Part shown: positions 26,133 to 33,047 of the stretch, one piece after another | Position numbering within the stretch: the first letter of the stretch is position 1 | Layout: the number at the start of each line of letters is the position of its first letter | Source of the DNA: Streptomyces longisporoflavus | GTDB lineage: Bacteria > Actinomycetota > Actinomycetes > Streptomycetales > Streptomycetaceae | DNA length: 64,000 nucleotides | Reading direction: 5' to 3' | NCBI RefSeq assembly: GCF_014649775.1 | Contig: NZ_BMTR01000008.1 | Coordinates: 62,001 to 126,000, forward strand | Position numbers and translations under genes: made by a program | Notes under the pieces: generated by a model | Told to the model about the DNA's origin: nothing | Databases searched by the model: none | The model's input: the letters and a program-made list of their open reading frames with translations, nothing else

Positions 26133-26138
26133 CGCGTC

Positions 26139-26507
26139 ATGACCGAATTCAGCGAGGCCGAGCGGGCGTACCTCAAGTCCCAGCGGCTGGGGCGGATGGC
26201 CAGCGTCGACGCGGCGGGACAGCCGCAGGCGAATCCCGTGGGGTTCTTTCCGCAGGACGACGGGACGATTCTGATCGGCGGGTATGCGCTGGGGACCACC
26301 AAGAAGTGGCGCAATCTCCAGAAGAACCCGAAGGTGTCGCTGGTCGTGGACGACATCGTGAGCGAGCGGCCGTGGAAGGTGCGGGGCGTCGACATCCGGG
26401 GCGAGGCGGAACTCCTCACGGGACCGCATGAGTTGGGCCCTCACTTCAGCGAGGAACTGATCCGGATCCATCCCCGGCGGATCCATAGCTGGGGGCTGGA
26501 GCAGTAG
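26139..26507 (+). CDS. PPOX-class F420-dependent oxidoreductase-like protein
   Basis: A 122-aa split-barrel flavin/deazaflavin-binding protein. FSEAERAYLKSQRLGRMASV, GQPQANPVGFFPQDDGTILI (in pieces), GTTKKWRNLQKNPKVSLVVDD and the closing HSWGLE are characteristic of the actinobacterial PPOX-class F420-binding family, which use reduced F420 or another flavin on small substrates. Substrate is not predictable. It is transcribed alone behind a likely leaderless promoter, and the dispersed element copy B follows. Confidence 0.87.
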   Translation: MTEFSEAERAYLKSQRLGRMASVDAAGQPQANPVGFFPQDDGTILIGGYALGTTKKWRNLQKNPKVSLVVDDIVSERPWKVRGVDIRGEAELLTGPHELGPHFSEELIRIHPRRIHSWGLEQ

Positions 26508-26510
26508 GCA

Positions 26511-26640
26511 TTCCCCGACCCCAACCCTTCCCGGCTGTATCTGATTGCGGCTGCGCCGCGGGTCGCCGGCGCGAGGGCCTTGTGCGTACCGTCATCACCG
26601 GCTCCGCCGAGTTCGTCCTCAATCGCCGGACGGGCTGAGA
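26511..26640 (+). repeat. Dispersed intergenic element, copy B, overlapping the ada-alkA 3' end
   Basis: It shares with 54531-54630 the blocks TTCCCCGACCCC, CCTTCCCG, GCCGGCGCGAGGGCCTTGT and TCAATCGCCGGACGGGCTGA, but carries about 30 extra bases between the last two and lacks the second hairpin arm. Positions 26619-26640 are also the last codons and stop of the leftward ada-alkA gene. Confidence 0.65.
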
Positions 26641-27989
26641 GATGTCAGCACATGCCGCACCCCGTACGACCGCCAAGGCCGCCACCCCTCCGGCACATCC
26701 AGCCCGGGCAACCCCACGTCCGGGTCCCCCAGCGCCCGCATCCGAACAGCCGCCACCACCCCCGCGTCCACCCCCGCCAGAGCCAGGAGCCCCGCCCCCG
26801 CATCCTCCCGGTCCGCCCCCGCGTCGAGCCGGACCCGCCCGTCGGCAAGCGCGGCGGCCAGTTCCCCCAAGGGCCCCGGCTCCCCGGCGAGTGCGCCGGG
26901 CTCGGGGAACACATGGGTCAGCGTCCCGCACGGCGCGTCCAGCGCCTTGCCGTACCGCTCCACCAGCGAGGCAGCCTCCCCCCGCCCCACCAACGCCCGC
27001 ACCGCGAACTCGTCGGGATCGGCCGCCCCCGGCGACCGCAGGCCGGGCCGTGCCGCGACCAGCGGGGCGAGGCGTGGATCGGCGCCGAGCCGCTCGTCCA
27101 CGGCGTACGGATCCGCGTCGAGGTCGAAGAGCCGCCGCAACCTCTGCACGGCGGTCGTGAGGTCGCGAAGGTCGGTGAGGTGGAGCCGGGCGTCCAGCCA
27201 GCCGCCGACCCCGTGGTCGCTCTCCTCGACGGCCACGATCCCCGTCCCGTACGGCAGCCGCAGCGTACGCCGGTACGTCCGCCCGCCCCGCTCCCCGCTC
27301 ACCTGCTCGACCCCGTCGACGGCCTCCTCGGCGAGCAGGTCGAAGACGGCGCCGGCCTGGTAGGCCCCGCGGTAGGCGAGCCGCAGCGGCACCCCGGCCG
27401 CGGGGGTGGCCCGCCCCGCGCTCCCGCCGCGCGGCGCTGCGGCCCGCAGCGCGCTGGGCGTCAGGGCGTACACCGCGCGGATCGTGTCGTTGAACTGCCG
27501 CACGCTGGCGAACCCCGCCGCGAACGCGATCTCCGTGATCGGCAGACCCGTGGTCTGGAGCAACACCCGCGCGGTGTGGGCGCGTTGGGCCCGCGCGAGA
27601 GCGACGGGCCCCGCGCCCAGCTCGGCGGTGAGCTGCCGCTGCACCTGCCGGGAGCTGTAGCCGAGCCGCGCGGCGAGGCCGGGGACGCCCTCTCGGTCGA
27701 CGACGCCGTCACCGATCATGCGCATGGCGCGGCCGACGACGTCCGCGCGTACGTTCCACTCCGCGGACCCCGGCACGGCGTCCGGGCGGCAGCGTCGGCA
27801 GGCCCGGAATCCGGAGCCCTGGGCGGCTGCCGCGGTGGCGTAGTAGCGGACGTTCTGGCGCTTGGGGGTGACGGCGGGGCAGCTGGGCCGGCAGTAGATG
27901 CCGGTGGTCTCGACGGCGAAGAAGAACTCTCCGTCGAAGCGCGCGTCGCGGCTGCGCACTGCCTCGTATCCGGTCTCTTCATCGATCAC
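26619..27989 (-). CDS. Ada-AlkA fusion: methyl-accepting transcriptional activator with 3-methyladenine glycosylase domain
   Basis: A 456-aa repair regulator. Residues 1-75 form the Ada zinc domain with Cys33, Cys37, Cys64 and Cys67 (GIYCRPSCPA...FRACRRCRPD), which accepts methyl groups from phosphotriesters. An AraC-type HTH follows (GLAARLGYSSRQVQRQLTAE, GLPITEIAFAAGFASVRQFN). The remainder is an AlkA domain (PLRLAYRGAYQAGAVFDLLA, DLDADPYAVDERLGADP). The helix-hairpin-helix is altered (LAGVDAGVVAAVRMRALGDP instead of LPGIGxWTA) and the segment that normally carries the catalytic Asp is reduced to VGLPGLDVPEGW. Its last residues SPSGD and the stop come from the dispersed element. GTG 27989 behind GGGAAA is the best start. 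Regulation is likely retained; glycosylase activity is doubtful. Confidence 0.87.
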   Translation of the reverse strand: MIDEETGYEAVRSRDARFDGEFFFAVETTGIYCRPSCPAVTPKRQNVRYYATAAAAQGSGFRACRRCRPDAVPGSAEWNVRADVVGRAMRMIGDGVVDREGVPGLAARLGYSSRQVQRQLTAELGAGPVALARAQRAHTARVLLQTTGLPITEIAFAAGFASVRQFNDTIRAVYALTPSALRAAAPRGGSAGRATPAAGVPLRLAYRGAYQAGAVFDLLAEEAVDGVEQVSGERGGRTYRRTLRLPYGTGIVAVEESDHGVGGWLDARLHLTDLRDLTTAVQRLRRLFDLDADPYAVDERLGADPRLAPLVAARPGLRSPGAADPDEFAVRALVGRGEAASLVERYGKALDAPCGTLTHVFPEPGALAGEPGPLGELAAALADGRVRLDAGADREDAGAGLLALAGVDAGVVAAVRMRALGDPDVGLPGLDVPEGWRPWRSYGVRHVLTSLSPSGD

Positions 27990-28039
27990 GTTTCCCAGTG
28001 TGCGGCTTTGCCGGCGCTGCGGCTGGCGGAATTCGGACA

Positions 28040-28099
28040 CGACGTTGCGGGGCGCCAGAGCACCAGAGCACCAGAGCACCAGAGCACCCCGCAACGTCG
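28040..28099. terminator. 13-bp perfect inverted repeat with a tandem-repeat loop
   Basis: CGACGTTGCGGGG (28040-28052) is exactly complementary to 28087-28099. The 34-nt loop is CG followed by four perfect copies of CCAGAGCA (28055-28086). It lies 8 bp beyond the rsgA stop (28108, leftward) and 50 bp before the ada-alkA start, so it is probably the rsgA terminator, with a loop whose length could vary by slippage. Confidence 0.75.
28055..28086 (+). repeat. Tandem octamer (CCAGAGCA) x4
   Basis: Four identical contiguous 8-bp units fill the loop of the surrounding inverted repeat. The unit is not a multiple of three and no gene runs across it on either strand with normal codon usage. Confidence 0.85.
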
Positions 28100-28107
28100 C
28101 GTGGCCC

Positions 28108-29208
28108 CTAGCGGAACCGGCCGCGCTTGGCCTCCATGGCGGCCTTGCCCTGCGCCCCCCGCAGCTTCCACTCGCGGCGCATGTCCGCCCGGAGCCTGGC
28201 GTCCGTCTTGGCGACGATGCGCTGGTTCTCGCGGATCAGCTTGCGGTAGCTCTCCAGGCGGCGGTCCGGGAGCGTGCCGTCCTCCACGGCCGCGAGTACC
28301 GCACAGCCGGGCTCGGCGGTGTGGGCGCAGTCGTGGAAGCGGCAGTCGGCCGACAGCTCCTCGATCTCGGAGAAGACCTGGCCGACGCCCGCCTCCGCGT
28401 CGTACAGACCGACTCCGCGCAGCCCCGGCGTATCGATGAGCACGCCACCCGCGGGGAGGACGAGGAGGTTGCGGGTCGTCGTGGTGTGGCGGCCCTTGCC
28501 GTCCACGTCACGGGCCGCGTTGACGTGCTGGACGTCCTCGCCGACCAGGGCGTTGGCCAGCGTCGACTTGCCTGCCCCGGACTGGCCGAGCAGGACGGAC
28601 GTACCACCGGCGACGACGGCGCACAGGACGTCGACGCCTTCCCCGGTGGCGGCGCTGACCGGGAGCACCTGGACGCCGGGGGCCGTCGTCTCCACGTCCT
28701 CGACGAGGTAGGACAGGCCCGTGGCGTCCGGGACCAGGTCGGCCTTGGTGAGGACGACCAGCGGCTGTGCCCCGGACTCCCAGGCCAGCGCCAGAAACCG
28801 TTCGATCCGGCCGAGGTCGAGCTCGACGGCGAGCGAGACCGCGATGATCGCGTGGTCGACGTTGGCCGCGAGGATCTGCCCCTCGGACCGCTTGGAGGAG
28901 GTGGAGCGCACGAACGCGGTACGGCGCGGCAGGAGCGTACGCACATAGCGCGGATCGCCGCCGTCGGGGTCGACGGCGGCCCAGTCCCCCGTGCACACGA
29001 CCTTCATGGGGTCGTGCGGAACGACGAACTCGGTGTCGGCGCGGATGACGCCCTCGGGAGTGACGAGGTCGCACTGCCCGCGGTCGACACGCAGCACACG
29101 ACCGGGCAGCAGACCCCGCTCCGCGTACGGGATGAACTCGCTTTCCCGCTCCTCGTCCCAGCCGTAGGCCGCGAGGGGGTGCGAGAACGAAGAGGAGAAA
29201 GCCTGCAT
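28108..29208 (-). CDS. rsgA: Ribosome small subunit-dependent GTPase A
   Basis: A 366-aa circularly permuted GTPase of late 30S ribosome maturation. An N-terminal OB-fold precedes the GTPase motifs in the permuted order G4 (VVLTKADLV), G1 (LLGQSGAGKSTLANAL) and G3 (LIDTPGLRG), with RHTTTTRNL as switch I. The C-terminal zinc domain has CRFHDCAHTAEPGC. I chose ATG 29208 (MQAFSSSFSHPLAAYGWDEE); an in-frame GTG at 29241 would add 11 residues, and neither has a good Shine-Dalgarno sequence. A tiny ORF with a strong Shine-Dalgarno sequence and a hairpin lie just upstream, which may control translation. Confidence 0.93.
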   Translation of the reverse strand: MQAFSSSFSHPLAAYGWDEERESEFIPYAERGLLPGRVLRVDRGQCDLVTPEGVIRADTEFVVPHDPMKVVCTGDWAAVDPDGGDPRYVRTLLPRRTAFVRSTSSKRSEGQILAANVDHAIIAVSLAVELDLGRIERFLALAWESGAQPLVVLTKADLVPDATGLSYLVEDVETTAPGVQVLPVSAATGEGVDVLCAVVAGGTSVLLGQSGAGKSTLANALVGEDVQHVNAARDVDGKGRHTTTTRNLLVLPAGGVLIDTPGLRGVGLYDAEAGVGQVFSEIEELSADCRFHDCAHTAEPGCAVLAAVEDGTLPDRRLESYRKLIRENQRIVAKTDARLRADMRREWKLRGAQGKAAMEAKRGRFR

Positions 29209-29260
29209 GGATGCAGAGGAAGACAAGGGGTGACCCTTCACAAGGGGCGGCCCCGGCGAC

Positions 29261-29276
29261 CGCGCGTCAGCGCGGG
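29261..29276. promoter_or_regulatory. Compact GC hairpin between the 23-codon ORF and rsgA
   Basis: CCGCGC-GTCA-GCGCGG is a perfect 6-bp stem with a tetraloop. It sits 12 nt after the small ORF's stop and 52 nt before the rsgA ATG, where it could act as an attenuator or processing site. Confidence 0.5.
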
Positions 29277-29288
29277 AAGAAGGAGAGG

Positions 29289-29360
29289 TCAGCCGGAGGC
29301 CACGGAGGTGGACTTGATGAACTTCCGGATGCGGGCAGCGCCCATCTCAACGACAGCCAT
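29289..29360 (-). CDS. 23-aa small ORF upstream of rsgA
   Basis: ATG 29360 is preceded by an excellent GGGAGGTG Shine-Dalgarno sequence about 6 nt away, stronger than that of most genes in this window. The predicted peptide starts MAVVEMGAARIRKF and continues through IKSTSVASG to TGA; it has a basic centre (RIRKFIK) and no membrane helix. It may be a leader (upstream) ORF that modulates rsgA, or a small protein. I do not recognise it. The strong ribosome site is the main support. Confidence 0.5.
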   Translation of the reverse strand: MAVVEMGAARIRKFIKSTSVASG

Positions 29361-29468
29361 CGTTCACACCTCCCGGAGCACATCAGACCGAGTCACCCGC
29401 GGCCGCCTTATGGGGCCGCTGCCGTACGACGCCAACCTTAGAGACACTCCGGACGTGACGCCATTCAA

Positions 29469-30224
29469 TTACGGACCGACTTCCAGCAACCCCTGGGCGG
29501 TGGCCAGCGCGTATGCGGACAGGGTGAATGCGTCGGTGATGCGCCGGTCCGCGACCATCGCGCGGAGTTCTTCCTGCGGTACGGCCTGGTACGCGTCGAT
29601 CCCCTCCGCCCTGGCATCCCGGGCGGGTCTGTCCGTCAACTGGGCAGCTCCGATACGGGCGAGGTACAGGTGGTCCGCGCCGGCACGTAGCCCGGTATCG
29701 GGAGAGACGGCGCCGAGATACGTGAAGTCCGCGACATGGGCGCCCAGCTCTTCCCGGACTTCCCGGGCGGCCGTACCGGCACCGTCCTCCCCGGGGTCGC
29801 CGAATCCGCGGGGGATTTCCCAGTGCCAGGACCGATCGGCATGGCGGAAGTGATGCAGCAGAACGACGCGTCCATCGGCGAGCACGGGAAGCACAGCGGC
29901 TCCCCCCGACACGGACACAGGCACGATGCGGATATACGTTCCCAGCCGGCGGTCCCCGCGGTTCGCGAACCGTACGGCGTCACGCACCAGACAGAAGTAG
30001 GGGTCGCGATAAACGACGCCGATGTCTCCGACGCTCTCGGGCAGTCCGGCCGCGACGGCCGCCCGTGACGCTTCGCCGGACGCCTGTTCCTGGTCGGCTC
30101 GGTCGAGGAGGATTTCGAAAGCCGCGCCGGACGGGTTCTCGAAGAGCTCCGGGCGATGCTCACGCAGCGCGTCGTAGTCCGTGAGTGCCGCCTGCTTCCT
30201 GGCGGCTCGGTCGTGCGCGTTCAT
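29469..30224 (-). CDS. NUDIX hydrolase with N-terminal extension
   Basis: A 251-aa protein. Residues 1-95 form a helical extension (MNAHDRAARKQAALTDYDALREHRP in pieces) leading to an FxxRDAVRFANRG-type segment; then the NUDIX domain has the box GDPGEDGAGTAAREVREELGA, matching Gx5Ex7REUxEEx(G/A) except that the first half is GFGDPGEDG, with the REVREEL metal-binding core intact. It would hydrolyse a nucleoside diphosphate derivative such as ADP-ribose, NAD-like molecules or (d)NTPs. ATG 30224 sits behind GGGGGAG. It lies 61 bp downstream of the CHAT gene on the same strand, so it could be a fourth member of the conflict locus, or a bystander. Confidence 0.85.
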   Translation of the reverse strand: MNAHDRAARKQAALTDYDALREHRPELFENPSGAAFEILLDRADQEQASGEASRAAVAAGLPESVGDIGVVYRDPYFCLVRDAVRFANRGDRRLGTYIRIVPVSVSGGAAVLPVLADGRVVLLHHFRHADRSWHWEIPRGFGDPGEDGAGTAAREVREELGAHVADFTYLGAVSPDTGLRAGADHLYLARIGAAQLTDRPARDARAEGIDAYQAVPQEELRAMVADRRITDAFTLSAYALATAQGLLEVGP

Positions 30225-30285
30225 GGCTCCCCCTTGTCTGCGCGCCACGTCGTGGCCGCTGTTGCGGGGGACGAACGCACGTCGG

Positions 30286-33024
30286 TCACAGGTACAGAGC
30301 GATGGGGAGACGGTCGACCCGGGCCTCCACCGACGTGTACGTCTCCATGCTCTCCCGGTAATGGTCGTGCAATGCCTGGACCACGTCGAAGACACCGGTG
30401 GACGAGGAGCCCAGTGCCGCTCTGCTCTCGCGGAGCAGGGCACTCACCGTCGCCGCCAGCGCCGTGTCGCGCACGGACCACAGCGGCACGCCGATGGCAC
30501 CGGCCCCACTGATGATCAAGGAACGCATGAACCCGAGGACGTCGCCGCCGTCGGACCCCATGCCCTGCCCGGCCAGACAGGCTCCCAGCACGGTGAGCTT
30601 GTTCCTCGGCAGGCTGACGCGCAGAGCGAGGTCGAACTGCGACAGCATGTCCGTCTCTCCCAGGTGGATCAGCGGGCCGGAAACCCCGGGCTCGTCCACG
30701 TACACCCCGTGGCCGGCGTACAGGAAGAACTCCGGCTTCACCGCGACCAGTTGCTCCAGTCCGTCCCAGTCGGCAGCGAAGGCACTCTCGACCTTGCCCA
30801 CGAGTGCCTCGGGGACTTCACCCGCCACATGGACATGCGTTGCGGGCCAGCCGGCATCGACGACCTCGCGGCCTGTCGCCCGTGCATCGGTGGACAGCAG
30901 TGCGGCGAGGTCGTCGTCGTCCTCCATCAACTGCTTCTTGAGCAGATGGCGGCCACGGGTGACGAAGGCGGCCACGCTCACCGAGTGCGACAGCGGAACC
31001 CGGGCGGCGAGCGGCCGGTCGTCCTGTGGTTCGGTGGCGACATGCAGCGGGATCGCGAAGATGTCGTCGGTCGGAATCAGAGTGAGATGAGTCGGCGCCC
31101 CGCCCCGGTTGATGTGCTTCCACACAGGCCTGATCAGCAGGTTCCAGATGCGCCGACAGGTCTCTTCCCCGGGAACCGGGAACTCCCGGTCGCCTAGATC
31201 CTCGAAGACCTTGCGGGCGAGATCGGCCACGTCCGCGTAAGGAACAGAGGGCAGCAGCGTCAGCACCCCGTCGCGGCAGACCATGATGCCGAGCGAGTCG
31301 GGCTCGGGCGTCTCCTCGCCGTCCAGGGGCACGTCCGACGTGCCGAAGCGGAAGTACCGAACGACACACGAGCCCTGATGGTTGAGGGTGTACTGCACCA
31401 ACTGATGGGCGATGTCCTCGTCATGTGTCGCCGATGTCAGCGGATGGTGGAGGAAGTGGTCCTCGTACTGCTGCTCCCGCTCGACGAGCAGTTCACGACG
31501 CTCCCTCGCCTTCTCCGCCTCGGCGGGGGGCTGTGCCCGCAGGGGCATGCGACGACCGTCAAGGAAGCCTCCCTGTGCCTGCGTTCCGTCCGTCGCCATG
31601 GGCAGCGGGTGGGCGGGGCGGCCGAGAACCGGCGGGCGGGAGGATGCGAGCAGGTCCAGAAGCTCCCGGCCCGATGACTCCTCCACCAGAGACACGATCT
31701 TCTCCAGGTCCTCCTGCCGGTGGCCGCCCCGTGCTATCTGCGTACCGATGGCCCGCAGGTACGCGGGCCTCACATGATTGGCATAGGCGCGTTTGTACAC
31801 GGGGAGGGCGATCGCTTCCCGTACCGACTCCGCCATCTTCAGCCGGCGGTCCAGGACGTCCCGCGGACGATCGGCCGCGGGAAGGGCGGCAGCCGTCTCC
31901 CGGTAGTAGCGCACGGTGAAGGCGTAGAAGTCGACGTCGAGGCCGGCTCGGCGGCCGGCACCGGCCGCGTCGTCCTCCAGTTCGTCCAGCAGCCGCCCCA
32001 GATCGGCCAGGCCTTCGCGGCCTCCGCCGAGCCGGGCAAGGTTCTGGCGGGCGATACGCCTGCCCCGCTCCCACCCCGGCCCCTCGAACTCCGTCCGGCC
32101 GTGCACCAACTCACGCAGGGCCTCGAGCCGCTCTTCGGGACGGTCGCGGCAGAACGCCTCGTTCAACAGCGACTGTGCCGTGCGGTACATGTCGTGCAAG
32201 CCCTCGGAGATGGCTTTGGAGCGGGCGGTGACCCGCAGCGAACGCTCTCTGTCCCCGGCCTGCCGCAGGGCGATGGCGAGGTTGTGCAGACTGTTGGAGT
32301 AGCCGCGCAGGAACTCCCGGTGCCTCAGGGGCATGCCCTCGTCCAGGACGGCCTCGACGTCGACTCCCCGTTCGGTCGCCTGCTCGAGAATCCTGTCGTG
32401 CATCTGCTGCAGCGAGTGGACGAACGCGTCGACGTCCCTGCGTACGTCCTCTTCCGAGTCCCTCTCCCGCGCCACCTGGCCGCGCTCCTCGAACTCGGCC
32501 CGGGTGTAATTGCTGAGCAGGTCGGGCAGCGCCCACCACAGCCGGGCCCGCTCGGCCACCTCCACGGCGGTTCCGAAGGCACGGCGGGAGGCGGTGTAAC
32601 TGCCCAGGCGGTATCGGATCCGGCCGGCTCCGTCGTACCAGCGGGCGAGGGCGTAGGCGGGGAAGACGTCATCGGCGTCATCAGGGTCCGCGGCACCGTC
32701 GGCCAGTAACGCCGACAGCCGTTCGGCGTCCGGCTGTGATGCCTCGATCAGTCGCAGCGCCGAGAGCAACTCGTAGCCGACGTCTGCCTGGACGATCTCG
32801 CACCAGTGTGCGCCGACCCGACGAGCGATGCCCCGGACGCCCGCCGCCGGGTCCTTGATGTGCGCTCGGGCCAGGCGCAGCATTCCGGTGGCATCCGCCT
32901 GGCGCATCGGGACGTCGAAGTCGATCTCGAACCTCATGATCAGGTCCTCGACGTCCAGGGCCTCCACAAAGGTCCTGATCACGGAGCTCGGGTCCTGCGG
33001 ACGATGTCCGTCGGCCTGGGGCAT
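30286..33024 (-). CDS. CHAT-domain (caspase-like) protease with TPR-like region, CATRA-type conflict system
   Basis: A 912-aa protein. About 600 N-terminal residues are helical repeats of TPR type (LARAHIKDPAAGVRGIARRV, YRLGSYTASRRAFGTAVEVA, SNSLHNLAIALRQAGDRERS); the C-terminal 330 form a CHAT protease with His772 in FFLYAGHGVYV and Cys816 in VLGACLAGQG, followed by SLIISGAGAIGVPLWSVRD. Such proteases act as effectors cleaving target proteins once triggered. ATG 33024 has GAGGAG 8 nt upstream. Codon 106 is TTA (32707-32709), so full translation should need the bldA tRNA. The start is 23 bp after the stop of the four-TM partner gene. The CATRA assignment rests on gene order and memory of the described family. 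Confidence 0.86.
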   Translation of the reverse strand: MPQADGHRPQDPSSVIRTFVEALDVEDLIMRFEIDFDVPMRQADATGMLRLARAHIKDPAAGVRGIARRVGAHWCEIVQADVGYELLSALRLIEASQPDAERLSALLADGAADPDDADDVFPAYALARWYDGAGRIRYRLGSYTASRRAFGTAVEVAERARLWWALPDLLSNYTRAEFEERGQVARERDSEEDVRRDVDAFVHSLQQMHDRILEQATERGVDVEAVLDEGMPLRHREFLRGYSNSLHNLAIALRQAGDRERSLRVTARSKAISEGLHDMYRTAQSLLNEAFCRDRPEERLEALRELVHGRTEFEGPGWERGRRIARQNLARLGGGREGLADLGRLLDELEDDAAGAGRRAGLDVDFYAFTVRYYRETAAALPAADRPRDVLDRRLKMAESVREAIALPVYKRAYANHVRPAYLRAIGTQIARGGHRQEDLEKIVSLVEESSGRELLDLLASSRPPVLGRPAHPLPMATDGTQAQGGFLDGRRMPLRAQPPAEAEKARERRELLVEREQQYEDHFLHHPLTSATHDEDIAHQLVQYTLNHQGSCVVRYFRFGTSDVPLDGEETPEPDSLGIMVCRDGVLTLLPSVPYADVADLARKVFEDLGDREFPVPGEETCRRIWNLLIRPVWKHINRGGAPTHLTLIPTDDIFAIPLHVATEPQDDRPLAARVPLSHSVSVAAFVTRGRHLLKKQLMEDDDDLAALLSTDARATGREVVDAGWPATHVHVAGEVPEALVGKVESAFAADWDGLEQLVAVKPEFFLYAGHGVYVDEPGVSGPLIHLGETDMLSQFDLALRVSLPRNKLTVLGACLAGQGMGSDGGDVLGFMRSLIISGAGAIGVPLWSVRDTALAATVSALLRESRAALGSSSTGVFDVVQALHDHYRESMETYTSVEARVDRLPIALYL
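32707..32709 (-). promoter_or_regulatory. In-frame TTA leucine codon (bldA control point)
   Basis: The codon for Leu106 of the CHAT protease, in context GCG TTA CTG GCC, is TTA. In streptomycetes TTA is read by the developmentally controlled bldA tRNA. I found no other in-frame TTA in the genes I scanned here. Confidence 0.7.
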
Positions 33025-33047
33025 GCGGCGAACTCCTCACGGGAGGG

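Noticed and set aside
25855..26138. Small genes in the gap before the PPOX gene (66- and 60-codon frames)
   Set aside because: They lack ribosome sites, recognisable motifs and codon bias; only a short direct repeat and a promoter candidate were kept.
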